64,000 nt of DNA from Polaribacter sp. Hel_I_88 (GCF_000687935.1 NZ_JHZZ01000001.1:930001-994000), one strand, 5' to 3'. Positions 17,198 through 26,470 are shown, counted from the stretch's first letter. Translations and numbers: made by a program. The notes: generated by a model not told the origin, from the sequence alone.

Positions 17198-18190
17198 ATG
17201 AACTCAAAATTAAAAATTACCATTCCTAAACCTTGTCACGAAAATTGGAATGCAATGTTACCCAAAGAGAAAGGTAGATTTTGCGGTTCTTGCTCAAAAA
17301 CAGTAGTTGACTTCACAAAAAAATCTCCATTAGAAATAAAACAATATTTAACAGAGAAAAAGCACGAAAGGATTTGTGGGCATTTTTATAAAAAGCAATT
17401 GGATAGTATTGTTATTGAAATTCCTCAAACTACCTTTCAGCAGCAATTATCTTTTCAAAAAATATTTTTGCTCGCTTTATTTTTTGTGATGGGAACTACA
17501 CTTTTTAGTTGCCAGTATAATAATGGACAAAAACAGAAAATTGAAAATGTTGTTTTGATTGATACATTAAAAAAAGTTGAACATAAAATTGATTCCATCA
17601 AAAATCTAATCAGCAAAGATTCCTTACTTATTAAAAATGATAAAATTACTCATACAGTAATTAACGAAACTGGAGTTGTATTATGTGAACCTAAAAATGA
17701 TACTGAAATAAAAATAACAGAAACTATAGGTGAAATTGCGTTGGAAAGTGAAAAAGACACACTTTATAAGAATAACGTGAATGAAATATTAACTATTGAA
17801 GGAGATATTGATTATGAAGAAATTGAGGAAGAATTAGTTTTTGGAATGATTATAGAACAACCTCCTAGATTTAAAGAAGCAAAAAAATTATCAAAAGAAG
17901 AAGTAAAAAAAGATTTTGATGAAAGAATGAAAAACTTTATAGAAAATAATTTTGACATTTCTTGGACAAAAAATCTTGGTTTATCAGAAGGAAAACATAG
18001 GTTATTTACTCAATTTTATATTGATGAAAATGGAAATGTTATTGATATAAAAGTAAGAGCTCCACATATAAAAATAAAAAAAGAGGTTACTAAAATGATT
18101 CAAAAATTGCCTCAATTTATTCCTGGTGAACAGCGAGGAAAAGCTATAAAGACAAAATATAATTTACCAATTACTTTTATTATTGATTAA
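17198..18190 (+). CDS. TonB-like energy transducer with N-terminal cysteine-rich domain
   Basis: This 330-residue protein starts with a compact cysteine/histidine domain (PCHENWNAMLPKEKGRFCGSCSKTVVDFT, then ERICGHFY), possibly metal binding. A single transmembrane segment follows at about 90-107 (FLLALFFVMGTTLFSC), then a long charged linker and a C-terminal domain of TonB_C type (FTQFYIDENGNVIDIKVRAPH ... LPQFIPGEQRGKAIKTKYNLPITF). The layout is a cytoplasmic head, one membrane span and a periplasmic TonB-like tail. Related two-part proteins occur in Bacteroidota. TAACTTTG at about 17151 could be its -7 box. No ExbB/ExbD is nearby. Function beyond the domains is unknown. Confidence 0.75.
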   Translation: MNSKLKITIPKPCHENWNAMLPKEKGRFCGSCSKTVVDFTKKSPLEIKQYLTEKKHERICGHFYKKQLDSIVIEIPQTTFQQQLSFQKIFLLALFFVMGTTLFSCQYNNGQKQKIENVVLIDTLKKVEHKIDSIKNLISKDSLLIKNDKITHTVINETGVVLCEPKNDTEIKITETIGEIALESEKDTLYKNNVNEILTIEGDIDYEEIEEELVFGMIIEQPPRFKEAKKLSKEEVKKDFDERMKNFIENNFDISWTKNLGLSEGKHRLFTQFYIDENGNVIDIKVRAPHIKIKKEVTKMIQKLPQFIPGEQRGKAIKTKYNLPITFIID

Positions 18191-18215
18191 AAAAACTTTG
18201 CAATTATGCATAAAA

Positions 18216-18241
18216 AAACTGCTTCAAAAACGAAGCAGTTT
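18216..18241 (+). terminator. Hairpin terminator after the TonB-like gene
   Basis: AAACTGCTTC and GAAGCAGTTT form a 10-bp perfect stem around AAAAAC, 26 bp after the stop codon. The trailing T-run is short because the T residues are within the stem, so intrinsic termination is likely but not certain. Confidence 0.65.
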
Positions 18242-18369
18242 AAACTACATAATGATATACCCCCAACATCATTATTTAAGTCAAAAATATATTAATATCA
18301 ACTAAAAAATGTGCTCTTTTAAGATTATGATGTGCCTTTTCAAGGGAAAAAAAATGTTATAAATTATTT

Positions 18370-19098
18370 TTAATTTCTTCCTTTTTCATTAGGATACAAC
18401 TCTGGTAACGCATCACTTTGAAAATAAGCTTTTGTATCAATATTCATAGCAGTAATTTTACCTTTAAATGCTGCTCCTGTATCTACATTCCAAATATTAA
18501 TGGCATTCATAGGTGTAATTTCGCCATAATTAGTTGTTGGTGTGTGCCCAATGTAAATTTCACTATAATGTTGTAATCTTTTTGGATAGCTTACACTGCT
18601 TTTTTCGATCTTATGATCCATAGCCAAAGCCATTTCCCATAAAGTTCTATCAGTACAAAATTTATGAGGATACGTTTCTCTTTCCACACCATGCATAGAT
18701 GTAAAACCTGCGTGTAAAAACAACCTGTTTTCGGCATCTAAATGATACATTTTCATGTTTTCGAAAAACGTTAAATGCTCATTTTTTTCATCAACTGTAA
18801 AGCCTTCATAACTATCTATCGTTTCTTTACCTCCATGCATGTACCAAGTTGGATTTACATCAGATTGATCTTTTAGCCAATTTTCGCACCAAACATCATG
18901 ATTTCCTTTGATAAAAATACAGTTTATTTTTTCTGAAAAATTGATTAAAAAATCGATTACTTGCGCAGATTCGCTCCAACCATCTACATAATCTCCCATA
19001 AAAATAAGGGTATCTTTTTCTGTAATTTCAAGTTGATTTAAAACCTGTAATAAGGCTTTTAAACCTCCATGAATATCACCAATAATAAAAGTTCTCAT
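18370..19098 (-). CDS. Metallophosphoesterase (serine/threonine phosphatase type)
   Basis: This 242-residue cytoplasmic protein of the calcineurin-like superfamily carries the metal-ligand motifs in order: GDIHGG at 8-13, GDYVDGW from about 35, KGNHDVW near 80, HAGF and IGHTPTT towards the C-terminus. These are the marks of the PrpA/ApaH-type phosphatases, which dephosphorylate phosphoproteins or diadenosine tetraphosphate. Several tryptophans and the length fit the bacterial protein phosphatase group rather than ApaH (about 280). It stands alone; function on a specific target is not known. Confidence 0.88.
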   Translation of the reverse strand: MRTFIIGDIHGGLKALLQVLNQLEITEKDTLIFMGDYVDGWSESAQVIDFLINFSEKINCIFIKGNHDVWCENWLKDQSDVNPTWYMHGGKETIDSYEGFTVDEKNEHLTFFENMKMYHLDAENRLFLHAGFTSMHGVERETYPHKFCTDRTLWEMALAMDHKIEKSSVSYPKRLQHYSEIYIGHTPTTNYGEITPMNAINIWNVDTGAAFKGKITAMNIDTKAYFQSDALPELYPNEKGRN

Positions 19099-19202
19099 TT
19101 TTATTTATTTTTTACAAAGCTACTCATTTAGAGTTATAGAAATAATAGAGAATCTGCAAAAATGACCTTTAAAATAAAAGAGAATGATAATCGTAAGGAT
19201 AA

Positions 19203-20600
19203 TTACCTGGCTATAAAAGAAGTTTGTATTACTGAGCCTACCCAATTTTCATCACTTATACCAAATAATGCAAATTTATAAGTAGCATCTGTAATTAAAT
19301 TTGCTGGAGTTACCGTATGAATTTTGCCTGTTATATTAGCTTCATTATAATATTGAAACGTTTTTTCAGTAGTAAACGTACCTGATAAAAATGTGTTACT
19401 ATTGGTTGATACAGCTTGAAAATAATTTGTAGTATTCTCAAAAGCAATATTTGTCCAATTAAAAACGGGCATTAAGGGCGCTGTTTCTATAATTTCTATT
19501 TCTGTAGAATATTCTGTAGCTTTAAAGTTGTTTTGGGTTTTTATGGGTTCAGAAATATGCAATTTACCCTCGGTAAAATAAGTTACCAAACACCAAACTT
19601 CGTCTGAGGAATTATGTGTAAAACGCCTTAATTTAGAACCAAAAACTGTAGCCTCTGGTAAACTTCTTCTCTTATAATTACTAAAATTAGTTTGGTCTAC
19701 ACTTATATTATCAGTTTCGTAATAACGATAATCAAAAGCACCAGTAATAGAATTAAAATAAATATAGGTTTGTTCTCTATTTCCGTTTGCAGAACTTGCA
19801 AAAGCAATCAAAGTATCTAACGTTTTATCTGAATTTTCAGCAACATATTCTGCTAGATTTTTTGGTATAAATTGCTCTTCAATAATTAAATTTACCCAAT
19901 TATCTTCGCTGATGCCCATCATTGTAAAATTATACACTTCATCTTCTACCAAAGATTCTGGAGTTGTTAAATTTATGGTTGATTCAAAACTACTTTCATC
20001 ATAATATTGAAAAAATGTATCCGTTGTAAAAGTGCCTGATTTGAAATCATTTGCCTCATCAGATATTACTTGAAAATACTGAACGTTTTCATCAATTGCA
20101 CCATCTTCCCAAGTAAAATTTGGCTCCACATTCGTTTTATATTTGATGCTAACATCATTTGAATATTCTGTAGTTTTTGAAACATTTTTTAAAAGAATTG
20201 GATCTGAAATATAAAGTTTACCTTCTTTAATATAAGTTACTAAACACCACGTTTCTGTTGCTCCAGATCTTGAAAAGCGTTGTAATTTTCCTCCAAAAAC
20301 AGCTTCAGTTGCTAAACTTTGTCTTCTATAATTGTTATAATCGGTTTTATCTGCAGAGGTATCATTAGTTTGATAATATCGAATATCTGTAGCACCAATT
20401 TCTGGATAATAATAAATATACGTTAAGGCTGTATTGCCCTCTGCATTTGCTGCAAACGCAATTAAAGTATCTGTTTCTCTCCCTGAGTTTTCATCTAAAT
20501 ATCCTTGTAGATTCCTTGCTACAGTTGTATCTGAGTCTTCTGAGCAAGAAAAAAACAAAAGCGAAAAACAAACAAAAGTGAGGAGATATTTTAATTTCAT
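19203..20600 (-). CDS. Lipoprotein made of two tandem homologous repeats
   Basis: This 465-residue protein has a lipoprotein signal (MKLKYLLTFVCFSLLFFSCSED, lipidated Cys19). The rest is an internal duplication of about 215 residues: each half has xxYLxENSxxxxDTLIAFA, then TYIY, a xRYYxT(N/D) strand, VFGxKLxRF, WCLVTYxxEGKLxIS(D/E)PI, later TTxxxFQYYxE and a closing xxGISxxNWV. The halves are clearly homologous but diverged. No known domain was recognised. It is probably exposed on the outer membrane or in the periplasm. The gene follows the universal stress gene by 8 bp on the same strand. Confidence 0.75.
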   Translation of the reverse strand: MKLKYLLTFVCFSLLFFSCSEDSDTTVARNLQGYLDENSGRETDTLIAFAANAEGNTALTYIYYYPEIGATDIRYYQTNDTSADKTDYNNYRRQSLATEAVFGGKLQRFSRSGATETWCLVTYIKEGKLYISDPILLKNVSKTTEYSNDVSIKYKTNVEPNFTWEDGAIDENVQYFQVISDEANDFKSGTFTTDTFFQYYDESSFESTINLTTPESLVEDEVYNFTMMGISEDNWVNLIIEEQFIPKNLAEYVAENSDKTLDTLIAFASSANGNREQTYIYFNSITGAFDYRYYETDNISVDQTNFSNYKRRSLPEATVFGSKLRRFTHNSSDEVWCLVTYFTEGKLHISEPIKTQNNFKATEYSTEIEIIETAPLMPVFNWTNIAFENTTNYFQAVSTNSNTFLSGTFTTEKTFQYYNEANITGKIHTVTPANLITDATYKFALFGISDENWVGSVIQTSFIAR

Positions 20601-20608
20601 AAAAAAAA

Positions 20609-21442
20609 TTACATTTTAAAAGTCATAATGGGCAAGGAAGCATGATTTGAAATATCCTCTGAAATACTACCTGAAAAAACATGAGACAAGCCTTTTCTAC
20701 CATGAGTAATTAGTGTAATTAAATCTGCACCAATAACATTAGAAAAATTTAAAACACCTTCTTCAATAGATCTTGCACACACAAAGTTAACGTTTATTAA
20801 ACGATCTATATTACCTTCTGCTTTCATTAAAAACTTATTGGCTAAAGCATCCATTTCTGGGGTGGTTTTAAATTTATCGTTTGGTAAATTCACATATAAA
20901 AGATGTTTTCTAACATTTAAAAAATCTAAAGAGGTTAGCATTTTTTTAAACGCATCTACAGATTCTTCAGAGAAATCTGTAGCATATACAATATCTGCAA
21001 AATCTATATCTTTTAATTCATTTTTTAGCACCATTACTGGTATATCTGAATATCTAATTACCTTTTCTGTATTAGAACCTGTAAAAAATTCTTTTAAACC
21101 ACTTGCTCCATGAGATCCCATAATTACTAAATCTGCATCTACTTCTTTAGCTATGTTATTTATTTCGCTAAACACTTTATAGTGTTTTACAATTGGTACA
21201 ACTTTAATATCTTTTAAGTAGTCTTTTTGCAAAAATTCTTTGAATCTTTTTTCTGCTAATTTTAAAAAGAAAATTGCTTTTTCTTGAGTATATTCAGCAC
21301 TTTGAGATAAACTTACTTCTTGCAAATCTAACATGTGCAAAGCATAAATAGTCACTTCTGTTTTTTTTGATAATAGTACTGCAGCTTTTAAAGCATATTC
21401 TGAAAATTCTGAGAAATCTATAGGTACAATTATTTTTTTCAT
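20609..21442 (-). CDS. Universal stress protein, tandem UspA domains
   Basis: This 277-residue protein holds two UspA domains. The first (about 1-145) has KKIIVPIDFSEFSEYALKAA at the start and the nucleotide-site MGSHGASGLKEFFTGSNTEKV. The second (about 147-277) starts IVYATDFSEESVDAFKK and ends ITHGRKGLSHVFSGSISEDI. The GxHGxxGx(9)GS pattern in domain 1 fits ATP-binding Usp types. Such tandem forms are common in Bacteroidota and respond to stress or redox state. It may share a transcript with the downstream duplicated lipoprotein (8-bp gap). Confidence 0.92.
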   Translation of the reverse strand: MKKIIVPIDFSEFSEYALKAAVLLSKKTEVTIYALHMLDLQEVSLSQSAEYTQEKAIFFLKLAEKRFKEFLQKDYLKDIKVVPIVKHYKVFSEINNIAKEVDADLVIMGSHGASGLKEFFTGSNTEKVIRYSDIPVMVLKNELKDIDFADIVYATDFSEESVDAFKKMLTSLDFLNVRKHLLYVNLPNDKFKTTPEMDALANKFLMKAEGNIDRLINVNFVCARSIEEGVLNFSNVIGADLITLITHGRKGLSHVFSGSISEDISNHASLPIMTFKM

Positions 21443-21528
21443 GGTGTTCTATTTTTTTATAGTTAATACACAAATTTAAGCGACTTTTACCTTATATGAC
21501 AAGACTTTTATCATATTTTAAATAAAAC

Positions 21529-22530
21529 TTATTGTTTATATAATTGGTGTAGTAAAGTTTCTGCGGGTTTATTTTGAGGTGTAAATCTGTTGTCGTTTTT
21601 GCCACCAACTCTTTCATGAGCATGAAACCATTTCCAAATAAAACCTCCAGCAAACCAATCTTCGTTCCAAAATTGATTATATATGGCTTGCAAAGCATCT
21701 GCTTGTGCTTGTAAATTTAAATTTCCTTCTACTCTATTAGCATCCCAAGGTTTTTTACCTGTAAAATCGATGCTTCTATATCCAAATTCTGTAAACATAA
21801 CAGGTTTGTTATATTTTTTCTGAATTCTTATAATTTCTTCTTTATGAGGTTTCCAACCCATTTCAAAATCTTGAACAGTTGGCGATTTTTTATCACTCAA
21901 AGGAAAATACGCATCAATACCAATAAAATCTAATTGTCCCCAAAAAGGAATACGTTTAAACTCGTCCCAATTTGCAGCGTATGTTAATTTACCGTTATAA
22001 ACTTCTTTAATTTCTTTGATTAATTCTTGCCAATACATGGGTCTATTCATTACAAATTCTTCTAGTTCTGTACCAATGCAAAGTATCTCTGCATTTAATT
22101 CTGTTGCAGCTTTTGCATAGGTTAAAATATAATCTCTGTAAGAGTTTTCTAAAAGAATCCAATTTTCTTCAGTAGTTGGTTTTAAATCTCCAGTAAAACC
22201 ACCTCTTCTTAGCCATAAGTGCGGTTTTACCATAATTTTTACATCAACTTTTTGAAATTCTTTAGCATATTGTAATAATCCGTTTTTGGTTTCGCCAAAC
22301 CATTCTCTATTTGTATTGAATTCGATTTTAGGAATGTCAATATTTCTGATAAAACTGTAAGGCATCAAAGCAACATAATTGCTATTTGTTTTTAAAGCTG
22401 GGTTTATATGTTTAGCATCAATGGTATCTCTTGAAGCTACAAAGCTTAATCCGTTTATTTTTTTCACTTGACTATTGCAAGCGAATTGCAAGAATATCAA
22501 TAGTAAAAAAGGGAGTTTATATGTTTTCAT
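21529..22530 (-). CDS. Glycoside hydrolase family 113-type lipoprotein
   Basis: This 333-residue protein has a lipoprotein-like signal (MKTYKLPFLLLIFLQFACNSQ, Cys18) and a TIM-barrel of the GH113 group, whose characterised members are beta-mannanases. The likely acid/base glutamate is Glu155 in IGTELEEF and the likely nucleophile is Glu248 in MFTEFGYRS. Other barrel signatures are VKPHLWLRRGG, FIGIDAYFPL and GGFIWKWF. No polysaccharide utilisation genes (SusC/D) are beside it, so a role in cell-wall or glycan turnover is as likely as polysaccharide use. The lipobox puts it in the periplasm or outer membrane. Confidence 0.8.
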   Translation of the reverse strand: MKTYKLPFLLLIFLQFACNSQVKKINGLSFVASRDTIDAKHINPALKTNSNYVALMPYSFIRNIDIPKIEFNTNREWFGETKNGLLQYAKEFQKVDVKIMVKPHLWLRRGGFTGDLKPTTEENWILLENSYRDYILTYAKAATELNAEILCIGTELEEFVMNRPMYWQELIKEIKEVYNGKLTYAANWDEFKRIPFWGQLDFIGIDAYFPLSDKKSPTVQDFEMGWKPHKEEIIRIQKKYNKPVMFTEFGYRSIDFTGKKPWDANRVEGNLNLQAQADALQAIYNQFWNEDWFAGGFIWKWFHAHERVGGKNDNRFTPQNKPAETLLHQLYKQ

Positions 22531-22789
22531 AAATCACCCGAAAAATAGTTCTTTTTATTAAAACAACGCTCTTAAACCCATGTTAAAAATTGGGTGTAAA
22601 CTGGTATTATTTTCGCATTCAAATGTACCACGCAAAACCTTTAAGTTTAATACTGTTGTAGTTTGATGTTTTAATTAAAAATAAATCAGTTTATTTTAAC
22701 AACCCTATTTATATCAATTCTAAACTATCAGTAACTTTTAAGTTCTTAACTTTCGCTTCGACTTAAAGTAAACAATCAATTCGCTAATT

Positions 22790-24139
22790 ATGGAGCATAT
22801 CGTTATTATTGGTAATGGAATTTCTGGTGTTACCCTTGCAAGACACATCAGAAAAAATTCTGATAAACAAATTACAATTGTCTCTGCAGAAACTAAATAC
22901 TTCTTTTCCAGAACTGCACTCATGTATATTTATATGGGACATATGAAATTTGAACACACACAACCTTACGAAAATTGGTTTTGGGATAAGAATAATATCA
23001 ACCTAAAAGAAGGCTATGTTTCTAGTATTAATGTTGATAAAAAAACACTAAATTTTAAAGATAATTCTTCACTTTCTTTTGATAAATTAATAATTGCCAC
23101 TGGTTCTAAACCCAATAAGTTTGGTTGGCCAGGACAAGATTTAGAGGGAGTTATGGGCATGTATCATAAGCAAGATTTAGAGAATTTAGAGAAACACGCA
23201 CCAAATAATGCCATTTGCAAAAGAGCTGTAATTGTTGGTGGTGGTTTAATAGGAATTGAATTGGCAGAAATGTTAAGAAGCAGAAAAATTCCTGTTACTT
23301 TTTTAGTGCGTGAAGATAGTTTTTGGAACGGCGTTTTGCCTGCTCAAGAATCTGAAATGATTAATAAACACATCAAAGAGCATCACATAGATTTGCGTTT
23401 ATCAACCAATTTAAAAGAAATTAAAAGTGATGAAAATGGCCATGTAAAATCGATCATTATTGAAGAAACTGGAGAGGAAATCTTTTGTAACGTAGTTGGT
23501 TTAACAGCTGGAGTAACTCCAAATATCGACTTTTTAAAAGATTCTGGCATCGAAACTAAAAAAGGGGTTTTAGTCAATCGATTTTTAGAAACTAATATAA
23601 AAGATATTTATGCAATTGGCGATTGTGCAGAGCAACATGAAGCCATTGGACAACGTAGAAATATTGAAGCTGTTTGGTATACAGGAAGAATGATGGGCGA
23701 AGTTTTAGCACAAACTATTTGTGGTAATAAAATGGAGTACAATCCTGGACATTGGTTTAATTCTGCCAAATTTTTAGACATTGAATACCAAACCTATGGT
23801 TGGGTTTTTAGCGAAAGAAATAAACAAGAAAATGAAGCTTATTTTCAATGGAAACATCCTCAAGAAAATATTTGTATTACTATTTCTTATGATAGAAATT
23901 CGCATCAATTTTTAGGAATCAACACCTTTGGTATGAGAATGCGTCATGAAATTTTTGACAAATGGCTGACAGAAAATCAAAAAATAGAGCACGTTTTAGA
24001 ATATTTAAAAGACGCCAATTTTGATCCTGAATTTTACAATTTGTATGAAAAAGATATTATAGCAAAATTCAATCAAGAAAATAACACAGATATTCAGGTT
24101 AAAAAGAAAAGTTGGAAACGAATTTTCTCTAAAGTTTAA
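22790..24139 (+). CDS. NAD(P)/FAD-dependent oxidoreductase
   Basis: This 449-residue flavoprotein has the pyridine nucleotide-disulfide oxidoreductase fold: FAD-binding IVIIGNGISGVTLARHI at 4-20, a second Rossmann motif AVIVGGGLIGIELAEML near 145, IATGSKP and the C-terminal FAD motif DIYAIGDCAEQ near 275. It resembles nitrite-reductase-like and rubredoxin-reductase-like enzymes. The next gene is a membrane-bound Fe-S protein on the same strand 105 bp on, so this enzyme probably passes electrons to or from it. The last 100 residues form a C-terminal domain without a recognised motif. Confidence 0.85.
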   Translation: MEHIVIIGNGISGVTLARHIRKNSDKQITIVSAETKYFFSRTALMYIYMGHMKFEHTQPYENWFWDKNNINLKEGYVSSINVDKKTLNFKDNSSLSFDKLIIATGSKPNKFGWPGQDLEGVMGMYHKQDLENLEKHAPNNAICKRAVIVGGGLIGIELAEMLRSRKIPVTFLVREDSFWNGVLPAQESEMINKHIKEHHIDLRLSTNLKEIKSDENGHVKSIIIEETGEEIFCNVVGLTAGVTPNIDFLKDSGIETKKGVLVNRFLETNIKDIYAIGDCAEQHEAIGQRRNIEAVWYTGRMMGEVLAQTICGNKMEYNPGHWFNSAKFLDIEYQTYGWVFSERNKQENEAYFQWKHPQENICITISYDRNSHQFLGINTFGMRMRHEIFDKWLTENQKIEHVLEYLKDANFDPEFYNLYEKDIIAKFNQENNTDIQVKKKSWKRIFSKV

Positions 24140-24148
24140 ATAAATCAA

Positions 24149-24229
24149 CCTGCAAGGTTTTTAAAACCTTGTAGGTTTATAAAGTACAATAACAATTAAA
24201 TACCTACAAGGTCTTTGAGACCTTGCAGG
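24149..24229. repeat. Pair of REP-like hairpins in inverted orientation
   Basis: The first hairpin pairs CCTGCAAGGTTTT with AAAACCTTGTAGG (24149-24175). The second pairs CCTACAAGGTCT with AGACCTTGCAGG (24203-24229). Each is close to the reverse complement of the other, so together they form a BIME-like doublet. It sits between the oxidoreductase and Fe-S genes and may act as a terminator or an mRNA-stabilising structure. Confidence 0.7.
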
Positions 24230-24244
24230 AAATAAAAAAACTCA

Positions 24245-25867
24245 ATGAAATTTATAAAATATACAGGTTTAGTAGTCTTTTTAATAGGATTAACCATTTT
24301 TACAGCATCTGTTTTTACAGGTAATTTTAGTTTTACAGAAAAAGAATTAGACACTTTTATTCAAGAAAAAGGATATAAAAGTGAAATTATAAAAGAAGAA
24401 TTATCAAAAGCAATTGTTACTGATGAAAATTTAAACATTTTTGAGTTTTCTGAACGAGTAAGAAGTGCTGTAGCAACAAACAACAAGCATTATAATGATT
24501 TAATTGCAAAATATAATAAAGAGAAAAAATGGGATAAAAAAGGGGCTCAATATCAATATAGAATTGATGGAAAACCGCACACCATCAGTTTTCAAATCGC
24601 CAAAAAAGCAGGAAGTGGTTTTGTAAAAGAAAATGCTGGTTTCATGTGGTTTTTAACTTTTGGGTTAGGCATATTTGGAGCATTAATGTTCATGCTACCA
24701 AACTTGGTATTGTTAGGAAAACCAGGCATAAAAAACGACGGTATTTACCATAAAGCATCTACCAACAGAGGCTGGATTGCTTGGTTGGTTTTAGTGTATT
24801 TAGTTGTATTTTACCTTGTGTTATATTTTATGGCAGATTATGTTGTAAACTGGACCTTTATTCTAGATCCTATTAGCAAAGCTTTAAATGGTGGTGAAGC
24901 ATCTCAATGGTTTGTTTACGGATTTTTATATTGTACAATTATGGTAACAATGGCTGTAAGAATGTACATAAAATACAGGCATAATAAATATCAAATTATA
25001 AGAACTACCTCTGTTTTATTTTTCCAAATTGTATTTGCTTTTTTAATTCCAGAAATTATGACAAGCTTAAATCAGCCTGGTTATGATTTTAAAAATGCCT
25101 TTCCTTTAGATTATGATTTTTTCTTTGAATGGAATTTAAAAACTTTAACTGAAAGTGGTTCTATTGGACTTTTTATTTTGGTTTGGGGAATCGTTTTAAC
25201 CTTGGTAATTGTGCCAGTAATGGTTTATTTCTTCGGAAAACGTTGGTATTGTTCTTGGGTGTGTGGTTGTGGAGGTTTGGCAGAAACTTTAGGAGATCCT
25301 TACAGACAACATTCAGATAAAAGCCTAAATGCGTGGAAGTTAGAAAGATGGTTAATACATTCTGTGTTGGTTTTTTCTCTAGTGATGACACTCGTTACTT
25401 TGTATTGTTACTTCTCTGGAGCACAATCTTTGCTCGGAATTAAAACCCAATGGGTAAAAGATACGTATAGTTTCTTGATAGGTGCTTGGTTCGCTGGAGT
25501 TATTGGAACAGGTTTCTACCCAATTTTTGGAAACAGAGTTTGGTGCAGATTTGGTTGTCCTTTAGCAGCGTATTTAGGAATGGTTCAACGTTTCAAATCA
25601 AGATTTAGAATTACCACAAATGGTGGCCAATGCATTTCTTGTGGAAATTGTTCTACGTATTGTGAAATGGGAATTGATGTAAGAGCCTACGCACAAAAAG
25701 GAGAAAACATTATACGTTCTAGTTGTGTGGGTTGTGGAGTTTGTTCTGCAGTTTGCCCAAGAGGTGTTTTAAAGTTAGAAAACGGCCCTGAAGATGGAAG
25801 AATAAATCCAACAGAAATCTTACTAGGAAATGATGTTGACTTAATGAATTTAATTAATAAGAAATAG
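24245..25867 (+). CDS. Membrane 4Fe-4S binding protein, NosR/CcoG-like
   Basis: This 540-residue inner-membrane protein has an N-terminal transmembrane segment (YTGLVVFLIGLTIFTASVF), a soluble region of about 100 residues, and five to six further transmembrane segments. Cys clusters YCSWVCGCGG and VWCRFGCPLAAY are the NapH/NosR-type membrane cluster motifs. A C-terminal double ferredoxin domain carries CISCGNCSTYCEMG (from about 462) and CVGCGVCSAVCPRG (from about 492). Such proteins move electrons between the quinone pool and a partner. The flavoprotein just upstream is a natural partner; the terminal acceptor is unknown. Confidence 0.85.
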   Translation: MKFIKYTGLVVFLIGLTIFTASVFTGNFSFTEKELDTFIQEKGYKSEIIKEELSKAIVTDENLNIFEFSERVRSAVATNNKHYNDLIAKYNKEKKWDKKGAQYQYRIDGKPHTISFQIAKKAGSGFVKENAGFMWFLTFGLGIFGALMFMLPNLVLLGKPGIKNDGIYHKASTNRGWIAWLVLVYLVVFYLVLYFMADYVVNWTFILDPISKALNGGEASQWFVYGFLYCTIMVTMAVRMYIKYRHNKYQIIRTTSVLFFQIVFAFLIPEIMTSLNQPGYDFKNAFPLDYDFFFEWNLKTLTESGSIGLFILVWGIVLTLVIVPVMVYFFGKRWYCSWVCGCGGLAETLGDPYRQHSDKSLNAWKLERWLIHSVLVFSLVMTLVTLYCYFSGAQSLLGIKTQWVKDTYSFLIGAWFAGVIGTGFYPIFGNRVWCRFGCPLAAYLGMVQRFKSRFRITTNGGQCISCGNCSTYCEMGIDVRAYAQKGENIIRSSCVGCGVCSAVCPRGVLKLENGPEDGRINPTEILLGNDVDLMNLINKK

Positions 25868-25924
25868 TATTCTGCAAAACAGTTTTTAGTTTGCAGTCTC
25901 AATTTTCTGTAAACTATAATCTGT

Positions 25925-26470
25925 ATGTATAAAATGAATAACTTAAAATCCGTTATTTCTCAAAACAAAAAAAACTTTGCGCCTTTGCGTATTTGTAAGA
26001 ATATTATTTTAATAGGAATATTATTGCTTTCAATAAATTCTTTCGCTCAAAAAACGTATCAAAAAGAATATTATGATTCTGGGCAAATGAAAGAAGAAGG
26101 TTGGCTTTTAGATGATAAAAAAGTTGATTACTGGAAGTTTTATTTCAAAAATGGAAATTTAAAGCAAGAAGGTAGCTATAAAAAAGGTCAAAAAGTAAAA
26201 TATTGGTACTTTTACACCGAAAATGCCATCAAAGAAAAAGAAGGTCATTTTAAAAAAGGTATTAAAGAAGATTGGTGGTTATTTTATAATGAAAATGGAA
26301 TTATAAGTTATAAATGCCAACTAGAAAATAATCAGAAAAACGGATATTGTTTGGTTTATAAAGAAGAAGAAATAATAAAGGCCTCAAAATTTAAAGAAGG
26401 TAAAAAAATAAAAGAATGGACAAGTTTATCCTCTTTTAAAAAAGAAAACAACATATTTGATTTAAGATAG
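25925..26470 (+). CDS. Exported MORN-variant (YwqK-type) repeat protein
   Basis: This 181-residue protein contains about five YwqK/MORN-variant repeats (EYYDSGQMKEEGWLLDDKK, FYFKNGNLKQEGSYKKGQK, FYTENAIKEKEGHFKKG, FYNENGIISYKCQLENN). These are often annotated as YwqK-family antitoxins, though no toxin gene is next to it. A hydrophobic export signal (IILIGILLLSINSFAQ) comes after an unusually long 25-30 residue basic leader whose DNA contains CTTTGCGCCTTTGCG, a Bacteroidota intergenic repeat motif. ATG 25925 and ATG 25934 are both possible. The stop codon is directly followed by the ATG of the glycosyltransferase gene. Confidence 0.75.
   Translation: MYKMNNLKSVISQNKKNFAPLRICKNIILIGILLLSINSFAQKTYQKEYYDSGQMKEEGWLLDDKKVDYWKFYFKNGNLKQEGSYKKGQKVKYWYFYTENAIKEKEGHFKKGIKEDWWLFYNENGIISYKCQLENNQKNGYCLVYKEEEIIKASKFKEGKKIKEWTSLSSFKKENNIFDLR

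Noticed and set aside
22531-22789. Possible small gene or RNA in the 259-bp gap before the flavoprotein gene
   Set aside because: Only A+T-rich sequence with no stable hairpin, no clear promoter and no coding pattern was seen.
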